Positions 51,486-59,986 of a stretch of 64,000 nucleotides of DNA are shown here, one piece after another. Under the pieces are notes generated by a model, which ran no database searches, was not told the DNA's origin, and saw nothing but the letters and a program-made list of their open reading frames with translations. The stretch covers positions 166,661-230,660 of the forward strand of contig JAHCLO010000003.1 of NCBI GenBank assembly GCA_026125285.1, given 5' to 3'. Position numbers and translations under genes: made by a program. This DNA comes from Verrucomicrobiia bacterium. Lineage in GTDB: Bacteria; Verrucomicrobiota; Verrucomicrobiia; Limisphaerales; JADLHS01. Every line of letters starts with the position of its first letter. Within the stretch, counting starts at the first letter, position 1.

Positions 51486-51642
51486 AGCCGGCTATGGTTT
51501 TACTCCCAGTGCCCATGGTTGACAACTGTGCGTTTGACAGCACATGCCTCGCAGCGAGAAGGCGACCAAACCGCCGCATGCGTTACACCCTTCGGTGGAT
51601 TGTAGAATTGAGCGGGTCTGCGGTGGCCGCTAGTCTCGCGCC

Positions 51643-52737
51643 ATGCCAGCGTGCCCGAATTGCGCGAGTCCGCTCCGCACGATCCGCCAACGCGAGGGAT
51701 TGTTCTTCCTTTGCGACCATTGCTCCGGGCGGGCGGTCGCACTGCCGCAGATTCGCCGCGTGGCGGGGGACCGGTTTACCACCCAGTTGCTGCGCCAGAT
51801 CAATGCCAACTCGAATATCGCGGACAAAGCCTGCCCGTTTTGCACCCGCCCCATGCGCGTTTTTTCCTCGCCGGACCCGCCCATGGAACTCGACGCGTGC
51901 AAACCCTGCGGCATGGTCTGGTTCGATCCGCGGGAATTTGAAACGGCACCGGAAGGGGTGGTGGTGCCACCGGCGCAACTGGACCAGCAAACCCGCGAAG
52001 CCATCGCGTTGCACAAGGTAAAGCAAATCGCCGAGCAGGCGCGCGCCGCCGACCCGACGCCGGACGCGACCTGGAAAACCATTCCCGCGCTGTTCGGATT
52101 TCCAGTGGAATCGGAGACCGATCCGATCACGCGCTGGCCGTGGGTCACGTGGTCGTTGGCCGCGGTGATTGTGACGTTAAGCGTCTGGGCTTTCTCGGAT
52201 TTGGAGAACGCAGTGGCGCTGTTCGGCTTGATCCCAGCCGAGTTCTGGCGTTACGGCGGGTTGACCTCCTTGACGTCGTTCTTTCTGCACGCCGGCGTGT
52301 TTCATCTGGTTGGCAATCTCTACTTCCTGCTGATCTTCGGCGACAACGTGGAGGATTACCTGGGCCGCGGGCGTTATCTCCTGCTGATCCTGGCCGCTAC
52401 AGTCGGCGGGGATATTGCACATGTGCTCCTCGAACCACGCTCGCTGGTACCGTGCATCGGGGCCAGTGGAGGGATTTCAGGCATCATCGCGTTCTATGCG
52501 CTGCAATTCCCGCGCGCCCGGTTGGGGTTTCTCTTCCGGACTTATTTCTGGCGCTGGCATTGGCTGCAAATCCCAGCCTGGGGCGCGCTCGTGCTGTGGT
52601 TGTTGTTGCAGGTCTGGATCAGCGTCCAGCAAAGGATGGGGATCAGTGATGTGTCGGGTGCCGCGCATTTGGGCGGCGCATTGATCGGCTTGCTGGCGTG
52701 GTGGTACTGGCGCCGGCTCGAAACGAGGCCGGCGTGA
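51643..52737 (+). CDS. Rhomboid intramembrane serine protease with N-terminal zinc-ribbon repeat
   Basis: A 364-residue protein. Residues 1-100 hold two TFIIB-like zinc ribbons: CPNC...CDHC and CPFC...CKPCGMVWFDPREFE, the second in the classic zf-TFIIB arrangement. From about 165 there are six or so membrane helices forming a rhomboid. The loop motif is TSFFLHAGVFHLVGNLYFLLIFGDNVED (N225 oxyanion-side residue, H216 and H221), the catalytic Ser is S275 in CIGASGGISG, and the catalytic His is H342 in VSGAAHLGGALIG. The dyad is complete, so activity is expected. The zinc part would be cytoplasmic and may recognise a partner. ATG 51643 is preferred. The gene lies divergent to the giant secreted protein, 157 bases apart. 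Confidence 0.9.
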   Translation: MPACPNCASPLRTIRQREGLFFLCDHCSGRAVALPQIRRVAGDRFTTQLLRQINANSNIADKACPFCTRPMRVFSSPDPPMELDACKPCGMVWFDPREFETAPEGVVVPPAQLDQQTREAIALHKVKQIAEQARAADPTPDATWKTIPALFGFPVESETDPITRWPWVTWSLAAVIVTLSVWAFSDLENAVALFGLIPAEFWRYGGLTSLTSFFLHAGVFHLVGNLYFLLIFGDNVEDYLGRGRYLLLILAATVGGDIAHVLLEPRSLVPCIGASGGISGIIAFYALQFPRARLGFLFRTYFWRWHWLQIPAWGALVLWLLLQVWISVQQRMGISDVSGAAHLGGALIGLLAWWYWRRLETRPA

Positions 52738-52794
52738 AGAACAAGTCATCCGCGCAAAGCTCGTTTGCACGATCCAGACGGGGCGGATGTAAAC

Positions 52795-53985
52795 TCAACC
52801 CAGCCCGTATTCACGAACGGCCTCCGGGCCGAGTTGCGCCGCCACCAATTGCGGCAGGTCCACTACCGTGCCGAGGGTTGCGCCGCTGGCGAGCCGTTTA
52901 CCTTCCGCCAGGCTCTTTTCCGCCGCTTCCAGCACGAGGGTCGTGTGGAAGCCCAACGCCATGGGACTGAACGCCGCGTCGTGGTCGGCGGCGGACAGTT
53001 TCCCGTTCCGCAACGCGAGCGCCTGTTGATATAACCGGCCCGGACTACTGATGCCGTAGCCGGTCACGGTGTGGTCCTGCTCGAAATTCCGAAAGAGCGG
53101 ATTCACTTCAAAGATTCCTTCGCGGTGAATTTCGCGCAGACCCGGAGTGTCGAGTCCAAGGTCAATCATCCCGTCGGAGCAAATCAAGCGGCTCGATTGC
53201 ACGGTGGTGGACCAGGCGGTGTCCGGCAGCGCCCAACCGGTGAGGATGTGCGCCGTGGCGCCGGTGCTGAAGCGGATTTCCGTGTCCACCAGATCATAGC
53301 CATTCACGGCAATCGGTTTGAGCGACGGCAGTTTCTGCGAGTATCCGGTGGCACGGACCTGCACCGGCACAAGGTTCACAATCTTCATCAAAGCGTCCGC
53401 CATGTGAACCGTGAGAAACGACACGGGCGTGTTCTTCTCCGCAAAGTCCGGCGACGCGAAGAACCGCGGCGTGTGGTTTGGGTTCGCCACAAACAACTTG
53501 TCGAGCATGTAAAGGACGGCGACCTGCAACGTGCCGTAGCGTCCGTTCTGAAAGCGCGCCTCGGCTTCCTTGATGCGCGGGTCTTCGCGTTTGTGGAAAT
53601 CAATGCCCAGAAACCGCCCGCTCTGCTTCGCGGCCTGAATCATGGCGTGAGCGTCCTTCACCGTGGCCGCGGTGGGTTTCGGCACGATCACGTCCAGACC
53701 CGCGTTCAACGCGTCCACGGTCGGGCCGCAGTGCAGGTGGTCCGGCGTGTTGACCTGGACGGCGTCCAGTTCCACTTGGGCGAACATTTCCTGGTAGCTC
53801 GCGAACCGCCGGTTGGCGGGCAGACCGGCGAGGTCGCTGAACCAGTTGCGGTATTCCTCGTTGGGATCGGCCACGGCGCAGATTTCCAGAAGGTCGGAAT
53901 AGTGACTGCGGAAATAGAGGTGCTGATAAATCTCGCGGACGACGGCGCCCACACCGATGACGCCAAGACGAAGTTGGGTTTTCAT
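52795..53985 (-). CDS. Gfo/Idh/MocA-family oxidoreductase
   Basis: A 396-residue NAD(P)-dependent sugar or polyol dehydrogenase-like protein. The Rossmann motif is LRLGVIGVGAVVREIYQHLYF; VADPNEEY, QVNTPDHLHCGPTVDALNAGLDVIVPKPTAATVKDAHAMI give the cofactor pocket with the conserved Lys of the (E)KP motif present as VPKP. The C-terminal beta-sheet domain is AVLYMLDKLF...FLTVHMADALMKIVNLVPVQVRATGYSQKL. There is no Tat or Sec signal, unlike many relatives in this phylum, so it is cytoplasmic. The substrate is unknown. It is 48 bases downstream of the M20 peptidase gene's stop and could be co-transcribed. Confidence 0.85.
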   Translation of the reverse strand: MKTQLRLGVIGVGAVVREIYQHLYFRSHYSDLLEICAVADPNEEYRNWFSDLAGLPANRRFASYQEMFAQVELDAVQVNTPDHLHCGPTVDALNAGLDVIVPKPTAATVKDAHAMIQAAKQSGRFLGIDFHKREDPRIKEAEARFQNGRYGTLQVAVLYMLDKLFVANPNHTPRFFASPDFAEKNTPVSFLTVHMADALMKIVNLVPVQVRATGYSQKLPSLKPIAVNGYDLVDTEIRFSTGATAHILTGWALPDTAWSTTVQSSRLICSDGMIDLGLDTPGLREIHREGIFEVNPLFRNFEQDHTVTGYGISSPGRLYQQALALRNGKLSAADHDAAFSPMALGFHTTLVLEAAEKSLAEGKRLASGATLGTVVDLPQLVAAQLGPEAVREYGLG

Positions 53986-54033
53986 TTCAAAAGGTCTGAT
54001 GAATTGAGTTGCTGCGAATTCGCGTCACAGAGT

Positions 54034-55827
54034 TCACCCGATGCTTGCCGTTCCGGTTTGCTGCAACAGGAACAAAGCCAGGAATTCCGTGGCGGCGCGG
54101 ATTTCTTCAATGGAAATCTGTTCTTGATCGGAGTGCGCGAAGGCCAACTGGCCCGGGCCAAACGTCAACACCGGCATGCCGGGATATTCGGTGGCGAACA
54201 AACGCGCGTCGCAGGAAACCGTCCAGCCCAGCACCGGTTCATCGCGCCAGATGCCGCAGGTCCGGGCGGCCAGGATGGCATGGCGCATGGCGGGTGAGTC
54301 CGGGTCGCCGTCGAACGCCACGTTGTGCAGCTTCTCGTAGGCAACTTTCACCACTTTGTGACCAGGTTCGCTACGCCCCAGCCGTCGCAAGTAGCCTTCC
54401 GCGCCGCGCTGTGCCGCCTCGCGCATCCGTTGCATCACTTCGGTGATATCGTGAGTGGGAATGAAGCCCTGCCCGCCTTCGAGGATCAAGGTATCGCCGC
54501 GGGGCTTGCCGGCGAGGTCCAGGTTCATGGCACCGCCCGCGACAGCTTCAATGCGTCTGCGGGACAACACCAGACTGCGGACGAGGTGCGCCGTTTTGGT
54601 GATGGCGCCGTCCCGCTCGCGAATCGCGCCCATGTGACCGGTCGCTCCATGCACGGTCACCTTGAACCCGTGGCCATGACGACGTACGTCGAAGTGATGG
54701 GCCACCATCGGTTGACCGGTAGCGGGGTCCGTGACCTTGGTTTTGTCACCATAAAGCCCGAGGTAACCCGCCAACCCCGCCGCAAGACAATCGTGAAGGA
54801 GTTGCCCGGTTTTCGCATCCGGCTTGCGCGCGAATTGAATGGTGAATCCAACCTGGCCGCAGATGCGGCTGGGATGCTCGCCAAACGGGCCGATGATGCC
54901 GTGGCAGGTTTGCACGGGGCGCTGCGGAAAAAGCGCATGACGGCTCTCCGCACGTATCGCCGCACCTTCCTTCTCCATCTCCTCGTTCACGAAGGCGAAC
55001 ATCTCGAAGAGCGACGCCCCCTTCACACGGTTCAATTCCGCGCGATACCACACCGCGCCGCGGTTGGCGGGATAGATGTTCAGTCCCGTACATTCGCTCA
55101 CGAGAACAGTGTCGTAGTGCTGCTTGAGACTGCGATCCAAGGCAAGCGAGAGGGAGCCGTTGCCGCCGGTTTCCTCCTCAATCACGAACATCGCGACGAG
55201 GTTGCGGTTCAAACGCAGGCCGGCCTCGCGCATGACTTCCGCCAGTACCTTGAGCGCGGCCACGATGCTGACCACCGGTCCTTTGTCATCGCACGCTCCA
55301 CGACCATGCACCACCTTGCCCTTCACACGCGGCGGAAAATACGGCGCCACCACGTCCACGTGCGCGTTGAGTGCGACCGACTGACCCTGACGCGCGGTGT
55401 TTGCACCGGACACGTAGTAAAGCAAGTTACCGCGGCCTGCGTAGGTCTCCTCTGGTGTCAATCCCTGCGGGCGACCAGGCGTCTTGGTGAAATGCAGCAG
55501 CGAATAGTGGGGATGCTTCTGGATGGCTGGGTTGATGGCCCGGCGTTCGGTTCGCGCGGCGGCGAAATCAAGCGCTCCCAATTCACGTTCGAGAATGTCA
55601 AAACACCGATCCTCCGCCGCACGCATCACACGGACATCAGGATTCGGCGTCGTGTTGATGCGGCAAAGCTCGACCAACAAGCCTGCCAGGTATCGGGTGA
55701 ACGCGGGCGTGCGGGTGCGGGCGAGGATTCGTCGGGCGAGGGGTTGGTTGGCGGCAGTTGGCGGTGCAGTGGTGCGAGCTTTTTTCACGGATGTTGTTTT
55801 GTCTGGGAGTGCCAAGTTCCCGATCAT
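54034..55827 (-). CDS. M20-family zinc peptidase
   Basis: A 597-residue M20 (ArgE/DapE/carboxypeptidase-type) hydrolase. Metal and catalytic motifs: SVALNAHVDVVAPYFPP (first His and Asp), VHGRGACDDKGPVVSIVAAL (bridging Asp), MFVIEEETGGNGSL (catalytic Glu pair), and later SCDARLFATEYPGMP and FGPGQLAFAHSDQEQISIEEIRAATEFL (final His). The dimerisation lid (VTVHGATGHMGAIRERDGAITKTAHLVRSLV) is in the middle. The protein is longer than usual for M20 because of an N-terminal helical extension. ATG 55827 was chosen over a TTG at 55851. Substrate: peptides or N-acyl amino acids; exact role unclear. Start-proximal sequence is not a signal peptide, so cytoplasmic. Confidence 0.85.
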   Translation of the reverse strand: MIGNLALPDKTTSVKKARTTAPPTAANQPLARRILARTRTPAFTRYLAGLLVELCRINTTPNPDVRVMRAAEDRCFDILERELGALDFAAARTERRAINPAIQKHPHYSLLHFTKTPGRPQGLTPEETYAGRGNLLYYVSGANTARQGQSVALNAHVDVVAPYFPPRVKGKVVHGRGACDDKGPVVSIVAALKVLAEVMREAGLRLNRNLVAMFVIEEETGGNGSLSLALDRSLKQHYDTVLVSECTGLNIYPANRGAVWYRAELNRVKGASLFEMFAFVNEEMEKEGAAIRAESRHALFPQRPVQTCHGIIGPFGEHPSRICGQVGFTIQFARKPDAKTGQLLHDCLAAGLAGYLGLYGDKTKVTDPATGQPMVAHHFDVRRHGHGFKVTVHGATGHMGAIRERDGAITKTAHLVRSLVLSRRRIEAVAGGAMNLDLAGKPRGDTLILEGGQGFIPTHDITEVMQRMREAAQRGAEGYLRRLGRSEPGHKVVKVAYEKLHNVAFDGDPDSPAMRHAILAARTCGIWRDEPVLGWTVSCDARLFATEYPGMPVLTFGPGQLAFAHSDQEQISIEEIRAATEFLALFLLQQTGTASIG

Positions 55828-55952
55828 GGGAACGGGATTGGAAGCTAACAAGGTGGACTAGCGTGTCAAGATTCCGGCGGGCTCCGGTTGGGTGAAGTGC
55901 CCGCCGGGCCTCCAAACGTCGCCAGGGCGCAGGGGGACATTCTGTCAACACG

Positions 55953-57329
55953 TCATGCTTCGATGGCCTTTCCCGGCTGCGGCTGGACGACTTTGATCCT
56001 GGGATGTCGGGCGGCGATTTCTTCCTCGAACCACTGGCGCGAGTCCGCGCTGCCGTGGCCGAGCAGGACGACGCGGGGGGAAACCCGGCCCACAAAGTCC
56101 AGGAGGTCCTCGCGGTTGGCGTGCGCCGTCAGGTCGAATTCCTGCACGTCGCAACGGCGGGTCAGGTGGCCCGCGCCGGCGCTGAAGATGAATTCCTCTC
56201 CGGGTTTGGTCGCGCGCAACCGGCCCGCCGGTGTGGCAGGATCGGCGTAACCAACGAAGAAAATGGACTGGCGCTCGTCAGCGATCATGCGAACGGCCAG
56301 GTCGTGAGCAGCGGTGTTTTCACTCATCATGCCCGCGGTGATGACGAAGATGCGTCCGCCGGAGAGCTTCATGTGGTTGGCCTGACCGGAGTCGAGCACG
56401 ACGAGGTTGAGGCTTTCGTGGAGCTGCAAATTGGGATGCTGGCGGTGCGCGCGGTGCGCCTCCAGATCGTAGATTTCCGTGAACACGCGCCCGAGGCCGC
56501 CAATGAAGATGGGTTGCGGTTTCAATTTCCCGGAGTCCATCAACAGAGCCAGTAGCGCGAGTATTTCCTGGGTGCGGCCCAAGGCGAACGAAGGTATCAG
56601 AATACAGCCTTTGCGCTTGAGAGCCTGATGGATGGCGGCGGTGAGACGTTCGATTTCCGATGCGCGCGTCAAGCCCGGAGGCACGATGCGATTGCCGCGG
56701 GTGGTTTCCAGGATAAGCACATCGGCCTTCACGTCATCGAACCGGGCCGCGCGCAGAATCGTCTGATCGTGGAAGCAGACGTCGCCAGTATAGAACAGGG
56801 TTTCCTTCCGGCCGCGCACCAGGATGCCTGCTGAACCGAGGGTGTGTCCGGCGTCGAAGAATTCCAAAGTGGGTGAGGCGAAACCCGCGCGAGTCTTGTG
56901 GTGCGCAGCCCACTCGATTTCGCGGTTGTATTTGAAACCCTGAAACACCGGTGCAAGGTCGTCCACCTCGTTATGGCTGTAGAGCGGGTAGTCTTGGATG
57001 CCCAACTCATCGCGCTGGCGCGTCATGACGTTGACAGAATTGTGCAGGACGCGTTCGACGAGAAAATAACTCAACTCCGTCATGAGTACGTGCGCCTTGG
57101 GAAAGTACCGCAACGCCACGGGCAATGATCCCACGTGGTCGTGATGACAATGGGAGATGGCGATGGCATCCACCTCCTCGCCGTGCATGGCGCCAAACAG
57201 CGGCAGACCTGCGCGCCCTTCGCGTTTGGGGTGCAGACCGGCGTCCAGAAGCACACGGTGGCCGTCGAGGTCCACCCACCAGGCGCTGGCGCCAATGTCG
57301 GTGTCGGGATTCAGATTGATGATGCGCAT
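55953..57329 (-). CDS. Beta-CASP-type metallo-beta-lactamase-fold hydrolase
   Basis: A 458-residue metallo-hydrolase of the MBL plus beta-CASP architecture (CPSF/RNase J/YsH1-like, 'KH-less' bacterial type). The MBL motif HxHxDH is H60-C-H62-H-D64-H65 in AIAISHCHHDHVG; other metal ligands are in FFDAGHTLGSAGILV and FYTGDVCFHDQ. The beta-CASP insert contains CILIPSFALGRTQEILALLALL and the final motif FVGYADPATPAGRLRA, then HANREDLLDFV and VVLLGHGSADSRQWFEEEI. Relatives are endo- or exoribonucleases acting on RNA, so RNA processing is likely. ATG 57329 was chosen because it starts MRIINLNPDTDIGASAWWVDLDGHRVLLDAG; the frame is open to 57416. Confidence 0.87.
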   Translation of the reverse strand: MRIINLNPDTDIGASAWWVDLDGHRVLLDAGLHPKREGRAGLPLFGAMHGEEVDAIAISHCHHDHVGSLPVALRYFPKAHVLMTELSYFLVERVLHNSVNVMTRQRDELGIQDYPLYSHNEVDDLAPVFQGFKYNREIEWAAHHKTRAGFASPTLEFFDAGHTLGSAGILVRGRKETLFYTGDVCFHDQTILRAARFDDVKADVLILETTRGNRIVPPGLTRASEIERLTAAIHQALKRKGCILIPSFALGRTQEILALLALLMDSGKLKPQPIFIGGLGRVFTEIYDLEAHRAHRQHPNLQLHESLNLVVLDSGQANHMKLSGGRIFVITAGMMSENTAAHDLAVRMIADERQSIFFVGYADPATPAGRLRATKPGEEFIFSAGAGHLTRRCDVQEFDLTAHANREDLLDFVGRVSPRVVLLGHGSADSRQWFEEEIAARHPRIKVVQPQPGKAIEA

Positions 57330-57454
57330 GGCTGCTTGGATTCGCGATTCCAGATCAACGGTTTCAATTTCAAGAGCGTGACGGAGCGAGCATACAACTC
57401 GCGGCCGCGATGCCACCTTTCCCGCCAGGCCGCGCGCAGGCCGGCCAAGTTGGA

Positions 57455-58234
57455 CTACTTCGCTTCCGAGATGGCATCACCCACGATCTTCGCCAGCACC
57501 CCCTGCATGAATGACTGCATATCGGTGTATTCTCTGAAATTCGCTGGAGCGTCGAATAACTTAGCCTCCGGCTTGACGAATTGAATCTGCCGATAGCGGG
57601 TGATAACGGTTTCCTCGTCCCGCTTCGCGAGCGTCTGGACGGGAAAATCCCTCAAGTTGGTGGCATGCCAAACCGTCAGTTCCTGTTTCTCGCCCTTGGG
57701 CGGGAGGATGGTGACTTTGTGCTTGATACAAGGTTGGCCCTCGAGCGTTTCCGTGCCCAGTCGCTCCTTGGTGAGTGTTGCCTTGGCCGCAGTTTCCAAA
57801 TCTTCCGGCGGCATGGGGAGCGTAACGTAGGCTTGCAGTTTCGGATAAACAACGTGCAGTGATTGCTTGTCGGGCCGGACAATGCTGACGACTTGGTCCA
57901 TGCCGAACTGCTGCAATTGTGCGGCGATGCCCGGCGGCAAGTCCTTGTGTTTCATCTGGGTCATGTCCACCTCGCAGCGGACCTTCTGGTCGAGATAGAT
58001 GAAGGTCATCGCGGTACTGGTCGTTTCCTTCTGATCCTTGCCGTAAACGCGGATGTCCGATTGGGCGGTGAACCCGGTGTGGTCGCCCAGGAGTCGGGCG
58101 AGAATTGCGAAGTCCGCACCGGCGGCGGCGCCACTGCGGCCAACATTCAGACTGGGCAGTTGCGCCAACCCCGTAGGCGGGGAAGCCAACAGTCCGATCA
58201 GGGCAAATATTCGGCACAGTGACAACCGATTCAT
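57455..58234 (-). CDS. Secreted protein, DUF4412-like
   Basis: A 259-residue exported protein, signal peptide MNRLSLCRIFALIGLLASPPTGLAQ. The mature domain looks like a LolA/DUF4412-type open beta-barrel: FTAQSDIRVYGKDQKETTSTAMTFIYLDQKVRCEVDM, VSIVRPDKQSLHVVYPKLQAYVTLPMP, TLEGQPCIKHKVTILPPKGEKQELTVWHATNLRDFPVQ and FQVKPEAKLFDAP-type ending (PEAKLFDAPANFREYTD). Such proteins are periplasmic carriers or unknown. One Cys remains in the mature part. It is 125 bases upstream (in its own direction) of the beta-CASP gene. Confidence 0.72.
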   Translation of the reverse strand: MNRLSLCRIFALIGLLASPPTGLAQLPSLNVGRSGAAAGADFAILARLLGDHTGFTAQSDIRVYGKDQKETTSTAMTFIYLDQKVRCEVDMTQMKHKDLPPGIAAQLQQFGMDQVVSIVRPDKQSLHVVYPKLQAYVTLPMPPEDLETAAKATLTKERLGTETLEGQPCIKHKVTILPPKGEKQELTVWHATNLRDFPVQTLAKRDEETVITRYRQIQFVKPEAKLFDAPANFREYTDMQSFMQGVLAKIVGDAISEAK

Positions 58235-58382
58235 AGGCAAAAACCACCCAGACGATAGCTGCTGCTGCGGGATTCACCAGTCCAAATCACGAATGCAGGC
58301 GCTTCATTCGCCCAAGCAGGCCCGTGGGCAAGAAAAGCTTGTTTGACGATTCGCTGCCGTATGTTAGGCTAATGGCGGATTT

Positions 58383-58712
58383 ATGAGTGCGAGAAAACTC
58401 GATGGTATTGGTTCTTTACATCAACACGTGACGGTCGAGGCGCGGCAGGCGCGCTTGGTTTTGTCGCCGGACGCGGTGGTGATTCACAAAGGGGGAATTG
58501 AATTCCGTAGTGAAACGCCGTTTCCCCGCTGGGTGGAAATGACCGTTTCGCTGCAATCGCCGCAGGACGACGGCAAGGTGCATTGCACGGGCGTGGTCGT
58601 GGATTGCACGGGAAGCAAGCACAGCGGTTATCACGTCTCGATGGTCTTTACGGGACTTTCCAAACAGGCGGAAGCGCGCCTCAGCGCGATGGCTCATGCC
58701 ACGTTGAACTGA
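58383..58712 (+). CDS. PilZ-like domain protein
   Basis: A 109-residue cytoplasmic protein with a PilZ-type fold: GGIEFRSETPFPRWVEMTVSLQSPQDDGKVHCTGVVVDCTGSKHSGYHVSMVFTGLSKQAEARL. The 'GGI.F.....' strand matches the (D/N)xSxxG-type site only loosely; the Arg-rich c-di-GMP motif is not clearly present, so nucleotide binding is doubtful. Its position 161 bases before a PilT-type ATPase supports a role in type IV pilus control, since PilZ proteins often partner pilus motors. ATG 58383 was chosen by the ORF limits. Confidence 0.72.
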   Translation: MSARKLDGIGSLHQHVTVEARQARLVLSPDAVVIHKGGIEFRSETPFPRWVEMTVSLQSPQDDGKVHCTGVVVDCTGSKHSGYHVSMVFTGLSKQAEARLSAMAHATLN

Positions 58713-58743
58713 CGCGAATCGCGTTCGACCCAACTGTTTATAG

Positions 58744-58766
58744 GCCGGCCCCTTTGGTGGGCCGGC
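58744..58766 (+). terminator. Hairpin between the PilZ-like gene and pilT
   Basis: A perfect 8-base-pair stem GCCGGCCC/GGGCCGGC with a 7-base loop, followed by TGCTTTCTTTCC. It is a terminator-like or attenuating structure in the 161-base gap. Confidence 0.6.
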
Positions 58767-58873
58767 TGCTTTCTTTCCATCACCGAACGCTGGCTTTTCA
58801 CCTTCAATCCCACCGGTTGGTGTGGCCATTTTTTCCGCTTTGGCCGCTGGGGCGCCATTGGTAGTCTGCGCGC

Positions 58874-59962
58874 ATGGAATTGTTCTACAAAATCCTCAAG
58901 ACGGCGGTGGACGGGGGCGCCTCGGATGTCCATCTCAAGATCAATGGTCCGGTGGTGTTCCGTATCAATCGCGAACTCATCGCCATTGAGTGCCCGTTTC
59001 CCACCGAGGAATGGATGAACAAGGTGGTGGATGCCGTCACGCCGGTGCATTTGCGCAAACGGGTGGAGGAGGAGCGCGAAGTGGATTTCTCCTATTTTGT
59101 GCCGGGCATCGGGCGATTTCGGACCAACCTGTTTCAACAGCGCGGCCAGTGGTGCCTGGCGATGCGTTACGTCAAGACCAATGTGCCGAGCTTCCAGGAA
59201 CTCGGCTTGCTGGAGCAAATCAAGAAGATCGCCGAGTCACCGCGCGGCATCGTATTGGTGGCCGGTTCCACCGGATGCGGCAAGTCCACCACGCTCGCCG
59301 CGATGATCGAGCACATCAATGCCAACTTCAAAAAACACATCATCACGTTGGAGGATCCGATTGAGTACGTCTTCGAGGACAATCAGTGCGTGATCGAACA
59401 ACGCGAAGTGGGTTTGGACACGCTTTCCTTCCATCACGCGCTCAAGCACGTCCTGCGTCAGGACCCGGACATCATCATGATTGGCGAAATGCGCGATGAC
59501 ATCAGCTTCACCTCCGCGATGAGCGCGGCGGACACCGGGCATCTGGTGTTGTCCACGTTGCACACCACCAACGCCTCCCAGTCGGTCAACCGCATTCTGG
59601 ATTTCTTTGCCGCGGACGAGCGCGAGCAGATCCGGCGGCAACTTGCCGGCACCCTCCAGGCAGTGATCTGTCAACGCATGGTCCCGACCATCGCCGGCAG
59701 CATGACCCCCGCGCTGGAGATCATGATCAATACACCGACTGTGAAGAAGTTGATCGAGGAAAACCGCTTGGACAAACTGCCCGCCGCCATTGAGACTGGC
59801 AACGACGACGGAATGTTGAATTTCAATCAGGCGCTCTTCAATCTGGTCAAGGAAGGCAAGGTTTCCGAACGCGAAGCCCTGGCCAAGGCGAGCAACCCGC
59901 AGGCGCTGGAGATGAATTTCAAGGGTATCTTCCTGGACGAAGGCCGCCGCATTCTGTCCTGA
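58874..59962 (+). CDS. pilT: Type IV pilus retraction ATPase (PilT-like)
   Basis: A 362-residue hexameric secretion ATPase that powers pilus retraction at the inner membrane. The N-terminal PAS-like domain has ASDVHLKINGPVVFRIN. Walker A is GSTGCGKST at 131-139, Asp box LEDPIEYVFEDNQCVIEQREVGLDTLSF, Walker B DIIMIGEMRD near 199-208, His box GHLVLSTLHTTNAS. The PilT-specific AIRNLIRE helix appears as the weaker NTPTVKKLIEENRLDKLPAAIETG, which favours PilT over GspE. Length fits PilT or PilU. Neighbouring PilZ-like gene upstream; no pilin genes are in the window. Convergent with waaA. Confidence 0.93.
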   Translation: MELFYKILKTAVDGGASDVHLKINGPVVFRINRELIAIECPFPTEEWMNKVVDAVTPVHLRKRVEEEREVDFSYFVPGIGRFRTNLFQQRGQWCLAMRYVKTNVPSFQELGLLEQIKKIAESPRGIVLVAGSTGCGKSTTLAAMIEHINANFKKHIITLEDPIEYVFEDNQCVIEQREVGLDTLSFHHALKHVLRQDPDIIMIGEMRDDISFTSAMSAADTGHLVLSTLHTTNASQSVNRILDFFAADEREQIRRQLAGTLQAVICQRMVPTIAGSMTPALEIMINTPTVKKLIEENRLDKLPAAIETGNDDGMLNFNQALFNLVKEGKVSEREALAKASNPQALEMNFKGIFLDEGRRILS

Positions 59963-59986
59963 GCGGACCAACTGCAAGCCCGCGTA

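Noticed and set aside
51483..51496. A 14-bp perfect palindrome CATAGCCGGCTATG over the start codon of the giant secreted protein
   Set aside because: Several palindromes of this size are expected by chance in 64 kb, and no second site or regulator gene is nearby.
51497..51525. A TTGTCA-17-TAAAAC promoter-like pair before the giant protein gene
   Set aside because: It would give a leader of only about five bases without a ribosome binding site, and weak matches are easy to find.
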